From: Apostichopus parvimensis
Taxonomy: Eukaryota > Echinodermata > Holothuroidea > Aspidochirotida > Stichopodidae
NCBI GenBank assembly: GCA_000934455.1
Contig: JXUT01149949.1
Location: 1 to 24,691, forward strand
Direction of reading: 5' to 3'
DNA length: 24,691 nucleotides
Both the position numbers and the translations under genes were made by a program. The notes below the pieces were generated by a model, which was not told where the DNA came from, ran no database searches, and was given only the letters and a program-made list of their open reading frames with translations. Below are positions 19,681-24,691 of the stretch, in pieces. The first letter of the stretch is position 1; every line of letters starts with the position of its first letter.

Positions 19681-22452
19681 GATTCAGAAATGCTATACCT
19701 AAACCCTATTCATTGATATTAAACCTGTTCGTAATCATAAGTAGTGAGCTCGGCAGTAATCTCGTGCTGTCCTGCATGGTAAATATTACCAGATGTGGAA
19801 TTCTTCACATTACAGTACCGCACAATGGCTAGTTTAAATTGTTTTGTTTACGTGGCCGAGGCGTCTTTCACTCGGCATTATACCAGACAGACTGCACAGC
19901 TTTTTTGCAGATAGGCCGATCATGCATGTAATTTAGACACGATTTATCTTTGACCCACCCTTTTCTAGTGAAGTGAATGTCCTCATGTGCTGAAGGAATA
20001 GCTGTAATTTAAGACCGCCTTAACTGAGCCGAAATTTGTTTTAAGAGTCCAAAGAGGTACGTTAATATATTTTTTGGTTTTTGATGTAAGTTTACCCCGG
20101 ACCTAAAGGCTTCCTGTCCGATTGTAATATGTATATCCCTCAATTACAGAGATAGTAAACATTTTTTTTCGTAAGAACTTAGTGACAGTTTAGACGGGAC
20201 TAGATATTATTGAATGGGCTAGCCTATATAGTCACTTGTTACTGGATATGTATTCGATCGAATGTGCACTTTGTAGTTGTTTGTATTTTTGTATTTGTAG
20301 TGATCACGAAGGTAATCACAGACGAGACGACATAAATAAAGAGAAACCTCCCGTATAGTAGAAGACTAGGTCCTTTTTGACGGCTACAGTTACACACTAG
20401 TTATAACAATAATAACATATTTCGTAAACATACGTAGCGCAGTTTTAGCCCAACTGTGAACATTGCAGCTCGGAAAATATTGTTCTTTTGTAGCGCCCTC
20501 ACATTCTCGTGTGAAATAGTTAAATGGAAGTGCGCCCTCCCAACAGAACCCGCAAGACACGCAAAGCCACGGCTTGAGATACAAGCAGAGACTTTAAGCA
20601 AACCCTTCCTAAAGTAAATCCACGCCAATGAAAATTGGCTATTTCATAACTCTGTTTAATGATTAGACACACAGGCCATTTCACGGAATAAAATCCGTTG
20701 ATAATATAGATAAATCGCATAGGTCCAATGTCAGTTTGTGCACTACTTATTTAAGGTATACGACTGTTTTGGTACCATGAATGTCTCGAGTGCACCGTCT
20801 CATATCTAATGGAAACGCCTTATATATATTTCAGTGGTCCTACCAGCTTTGTGTGTATTAAAAATGAAACCTGTTCTTTCCGGTCAAAAGTCATTCATCT
20901 TAAACGGGAAGCGCTTGGTACTAGGCTAATACAAATAAAAGGAGATTAGAATATTTACCTAAGTTTACATACTTCGCATATTTACGACATGGCTAAGTAA
21001 AACAGCACGGCACCGAATTAACTTGGTGTGCAAAAAAATGCTAAAAGTTTATCAAAATATTTCCCAAGAGGTTCTGACCACGGAGTATGCGATATTATTC
21101 TCAGACAATAAGACGGAATTCTGCAGGAAAATGCTTTGGTTGTCCCGCCCGAAAATTCAACCTGTTCAAGTTTGAATATGTGTGGCCTTTATTTATTGTC
21201 TATTTATACATAATTTATATTTTGTAGCATATATCATATATGAGGGTGAACACAAAAACATTATGTAGGCCTACGTGCAAAATCACGAAAGTTCTAAAGC
21301 AGAGAGCTGATTGAATAAGTTATTTTTGTTAAACCTGCGCCAGGTCAGTTGACTCCTGCACAATGCTTTCAAGAACATTTCCATTCAGTATCTTCTGAAA
21401 CAGAATATATTTTTCTTTGTCTCATATTTACTATGGCCCCTTAATTGACCACGGGCCACGTGATGTAGCCCACTCTGATGCCCTCTCATCTGGTCTGAAT
21501 ACAAACAGTACACAGTGTTGCCCATTTTGCATATCTTCACTGCTTCGACAAAGTATTCTTCGCAAAGGATACAAAATCACAGCCTACCTACTGCGATCTA
21601 GGTGATTTAATCGAATTTTTTCGTACCTCGTTCGTACATATTTGTATTCCACTTGAATTATAAAGTGTAACGCACAAGCTACACGGATCTGGGGGTCCTG
21701 TACTCTATTTTCTAATCCGCCATTGCAAATTATCAGTACTACAAAAGCATTTCAAAACTGCGACTAATATTTGGGGGAGTAAGTACAACAAAGTAAACGG
21801 CGAGTGTTACAGCGCGCGCGCACAATATAAATGTAAAGCTCTCGGATGTTATGTTTTGTACTTAGTGTAAGTGCAGTAATAAATATCTTCAAGTTCAAGT
21901 GTACGTACGTAGGTATGTGTCGTGTTGCACATGCCAGCTCAATCTACGTATGTTTGCTGCACACCTGTACCTGGGAATTACAATAATAAGTTTAGATGGC
22001 AGTTGGAAGTAGCCCAGTACCAATTTTGTTCACGAACACCAGAGACACATCGTAGAATAGATCCACCCAAGAAGCTTGTAACCCAATGTTTTTCAGCGTC
22101 CTCTGTAAATGCAAATTTTAATATTTGTTTTCGACAACCGCATGCTGCATTTAAGGTTTAATCGTTCATGTTTTTTTCTGTGAAGTTTCGTTGAAATTTC
22201 GAAATGTGACTTCTTTAGGGCTGTATAATAGTAACATCTTGCATCTGACACAAATTCAAGGCCAAGTTACGTCGTTTACTTTGGAAATTGCGGCTGCCCG
22301 GCGTCATCCATTATTAGCTGTACGTGGAGAGCGAGAGAAAGAGCAACAAGTTGATCTTTCTTTGATGTCTCCATTAGGACGGCGAGAGGTCTAACTCTAA
22401 CAAAGTAGCAGTTGCCATTTGCCAAGTCTAAGTTAGATCTAAACTGCAGTGT
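19681..22452. other. Intergenic, no gene seen
   Basis: About 2.8 kb without a supported gene. It holds a TAGGCCTA octamer at 21266, a CACGTG E-box near 21457 and a short alternating GC tract near 21813. The last 250 bases (GC-richer, purine-rich near 22330-22390) are probably promoter or 5' UTR of the following gene. Confidence 0.5.
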
Positions 22453-22458
22453 TAAAAA

Positions 22459-23089
22459 ATGTCGTCAGGTTTGTTGAAATTTCAGGCTGCAGAAAGGTCC
22501 GACAGAAGTTCCTTGGCAATTGAGGGAAGACTTCAAGGAAACATTGATGTTGATGTTGGAACAAGTGGAACATACAGACCTATCGATGCTGATATTGAAA
22601 CCCCTGACAAGGGAAATGGCAGTGCAAACGTCAGTGTAGGCCTAGCAGGTGGTGTATTTGAAAAGAATCGACAAGATGATGTTGATGGCAAAGGTAAAAG
22701 ACATAGAACGGATAGTCCCTCTAGCTCCTCTTCGAGTTCTTCGGACGAAGACAAAAGCCAGGATAAGGCAGCAAAAGCAAAACGTAAAAGGAAAAAGAAA
22801 CGGAAAGGAATTTTGTCCGGAAATTTTCTACCAAAGTTCGGAATTTCTAAGAAGACCAAAGGAAAGGATGATGACACATACGGAAAAGGTCGACCGCCTT
22901 CTGGCCATCTTGAAGTGGATGTCCCGTCTCCAAGGGAATTGAAACGACCCACGAGTACAGAGGTAGAAGTCCAGGTAGGCCTAGATGCTGAAATGGATCT
23001 CCAGGCTCAAGGCAAAATTGAAGGTGCTAGTGTAGACCCAGACGTAGAAATATTCGATGGTATTGGAGCTGATCACCATGCAGATACTG
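22459..23089 (+). CDS. First coding exon of an unrecognised low-complexity protein, partial (AHNAK-like?)
   Basis: It encodes 210 residues plus one base, ending at donor ACTG|GTGAGTATC (phase 1). The start is supported by an in-frame TAA at 22453-22455 just upstream and A-rich context. Residues 23-50 and 148-203 alternate hydrophobic and acidic residues (NIDVDV, HLEVDV, EVEVQVGLD, VDPDVEIFD), as in AHNAK/desmoyokin-type repeat proteins. Residues 86-98 are a poly-serine/acidic stretch rich in CK2-type sites. Residues 107-117 (AKRKRKKKRKG) are a strong basic cluster, a likely nuclear signal. LPKFGISKK (124-132) also recalls AHNAK and periaxin. No folded domain or transmembrane segment is visible. 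I do not recognise the gene, and AHNAK-like is only a compositional suggestion. Two TAGGCCTA octamers lie inside the coding sequence. Confidence 0.6.
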
Positions 23090-23650
23090 GTGAGTATCAT
23101 TCTTGCAAAGCCTAGGTCTTGGGATGATTAATCTTACTGTAGTGTGCGGCGTTGACCTAGCCAATGCCTGGTCTATAGCTAATACTTTGGCTATTCCTAT
23201 TAGTATTAATCCTAACAGACCTACAGTAGGCCTAAGCTTATGCCCAATGGGAGTATGACATTACATTCTGGGCCAAAGCACCCATAGCTCTCTAGTGAGG
23301 CCAGGGCACGGGAGCCATGCCCCCTGCAGACTATTTTGAACCCCCATTTGTGCCTGCCTTGAATTGTTGGTGCCCCTCATAAAATAACAATTGATGTTTC
23401 ATTGGACAATGTTTAGGTCCAAAGGCACACCCAACAGACTGTCTTAATGATTGAATTAGGCCTAAAGTGACAGTTTAGTTTGATTCATGGCTGTTGTGAA
23501 GGGATGAAAACATACTTTAACTGCTACAGGCCTAGCCTTTGTGTAGCCTAGGTCAACATTATTTTCTCTCCATAAATGTAGCCATTACATAGCTTCTAGA
23601 GCCTAAGTTTGCGAACTCATAGAGCTAGTCGACAAAGAAAGGGACAGGTT

Positions 23651-23680
23651 AGGGTGGGGGAGGGAGGGAGGGAGGGAGGG
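23651..23680 (+). repeat. G-quadruplex-prone (GGGA)n tract
   Basis: Seven G-runs of three to five bases are separated by single bases (AGGGTGGGGGAGGG... then GGGA repeats). This is well above the four-run minimum for an intramolecular G-quadruplex with very short loops. It lies on the sense strand of the putative first intron. Confidence 0.85.
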
Positions 23681-23908
23681 AAGATGAGAGAGATGGGTGC
23701 ACTTTCGGAGGTTATCTTTCGAATGCTGGTAGACAAGTTCATCTAGTTGACAACTATGTACACACAACTTTTTGGCACAGTATTTAAGCAAACAATAATT
23801 GAAAAAGTAACGCTGGAAGAGAAATGGATGAAAAGGATGAAAACTTTCTTTCATTGTCCCCACAAGTATGAACTAATTTATTTCACTTATAATTAATGTA
23901 GGTTTTAA

Positions 23909-24103
23909 CAACTATGTATGGGTACAGAGAGAGAAAATAACCCTGAAATAAAGGGCAATGTATCACACTGTAGGCCCTATAGCTACATGAGTGGTGATAG
24001 TGGTGAGCCCTCTAAATACAAAGTTTTGAACAGTTCTGCAACTTTACGCTTGATCGATTCCTTTGAAGACTACCTGTACTACAAATTTGAAGATCCTCTT
24101 TAG
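23909..24103 (+). other. Weak candidate exon
   Basis: An open frame with protein-like composition, ending YLYYKFEDPL then TAG. An acceptor-like AATTAATGTAG ends at 23901, but reading from it in the phase set by the 23089 donor hits a stop after 16 codons. Other nearby AGs also give the wrong phase. Splicing to the upstream exon is therefore unsupported. Confidence 0.15.
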
Positions 24104-24143
24104 GCTTGCTATAGAGTCATGGATGCATGTGGATGATACACTA

Positions 24144-24200
24144 CAGGGGTGTATCCAGGATTTTGTAAAGTAGGGGGTGTGGCCCTAGGGTGGTTGAAGC
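24144..24200 (+). mobile_element. Fragment resembling a transposon end
   Basis: CAGGGGTGTATCCAGGATTT followed by a G-rich tract resembles the CAGGGGCGTA-type ends and G-rich subtermini of hAT-like MITEs, as in the element at 7408. No partner end or target duplication was found. Confidence 0.35.
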
Positions 24201-24691
24201 CAATGTCTTTATCAGAGCAATAAGTGCATTCTGAGCCATTCTTAGGCTATATATAACATTTTTAATTAGGTCTACATGTAAGGTTGTGGGATTGAAATGC
24301 TTAGCTAGGTGGTATTAAATGCATAACAACTAGAGATCTATATTTTTTTCACAGATTTATCTGTTTGTAATTCAAACATATTGTCTGTAATAACCAAGTG
24401 CAATACATTTGATCTTTAATATCTCCCCATTTTTTCCAGGGTACTAACTGCCACTGGTCTTAAGAGTAGACCTCTACATTCCAAGTTCTATTTCACTCAT
24501 AAAGAAAAAAAAAAGTTTAATCAAAAAGTTCTAAATTGCTCAGTATTCAAGAGATCAGCCAGACACATGATATGGTTCTAACTTATAGTGTAGCTTACCG
24601 AAACTGTGCCAAAACCTGGCTATTGTCAAGTTGTTGTGAAAATAAGCAACAGATTTCATTTTTTAATGGAACACGAAGAAGAACTGTCTAT

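Larger units (their letters stand above)
23090..24691 (+). other. Intron or downstream region of the partial gene
   Basis: It begins with donor GTGAGTATC. It holds two TAGGCCTA octamers (23227, 23457), the G-quadruplex tract at 23651-23680 and a transposon-end-like fragment at 24144. No exon in the required phase was found with confidence. Confidence 0.5.

Noticed and set aside
20301-20313. A 13-base match (TGATCACGAAGGT) to U1 snRNA stem-loop I
   Set aside because: The flanks do not match U1: no 5' splice-recognition segment, stem-loop II or Sm site. It is too short to call an RNA gene or a second snRNA-headed repeat.
20390-20720. Three overlapping - strand reading frames
   Set aside because: They are short, mutually overlapping in different frames, without splice support or homology.
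23280-23345. GC-rich patch reading like a degraded transposon end
   Set aside because: No inverted partner and no duplication; it could be ordinary intronic sequence.

Overview
The window is eukaryotic nuclear DNA. It has long AT-rich introns, GT-AG splice sites, decayed transposons and simple repeats. The palindrome TAGGCCTA is frequent, and the two recognisable genes are animal genes with vertebrate-like full-length domain layouts. I infer a marine invertebrate deuterostome, most probably an echinoderm. The sequence does not settle the species.

Layout, left to right. (1) 1-112: 3' part of a dispersed repeat cut by the window edge. A fuller inverted copy lies at 19488-19680 and starts with a U2 snRNA-like head. 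(2) About 280-4466, + strand: an RNF145-type multipass RING-H2 ubiquitin ligase. It has a possible non-coding first exon (donor at 578/579), a short coding exon (1413-1623) and one unusually long coding exon (2746-4466), giving 643 aa. (3) 4467-11414: intergenic space between two convergent genes. It holds a fold-back MITE (4980-5376), a hAT-type MITE with an intact 8-bp target duplication (7400-7754) and a perfect 46-bp inverted repeat carrying a hammerhead-ribozyme-like core (8434-8557). (4) 11415-18427, - strand: a complete nine-exon glutaredoxin-3 (GLRX3/PICOT) gene. I assembled it exon by exon with consistent phases into 327 aa. A 14-bp-period minisatellite sits in its last intron. (5) 18428-22458: about 4 kb of non-coding DNA between divergent genes, including the U2-headed repeat. 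(6) 22459-23089, + strand: first coding exon of an unrecognised acidic/basic low-complexity protein, possibly AHNAK-like. It runs into an intron with a strong G-quadruplex tract, and the gene continues beyond the window or through exons I could not place.

The genes do not form a pathway. RNF145-family proteins act in ER sterol-linked ubiquitination, and GLRX3 acts in cytosolic and nuclear Fe-S cluster handling. Nothing here suggests a gene cluster. The least ordinary items are the U2 snRNA-headed repeat, the hammerhead-like fold-back repeat, the clustering of TAGGCCTA and the altered sterol-sensing motif in RNF145.
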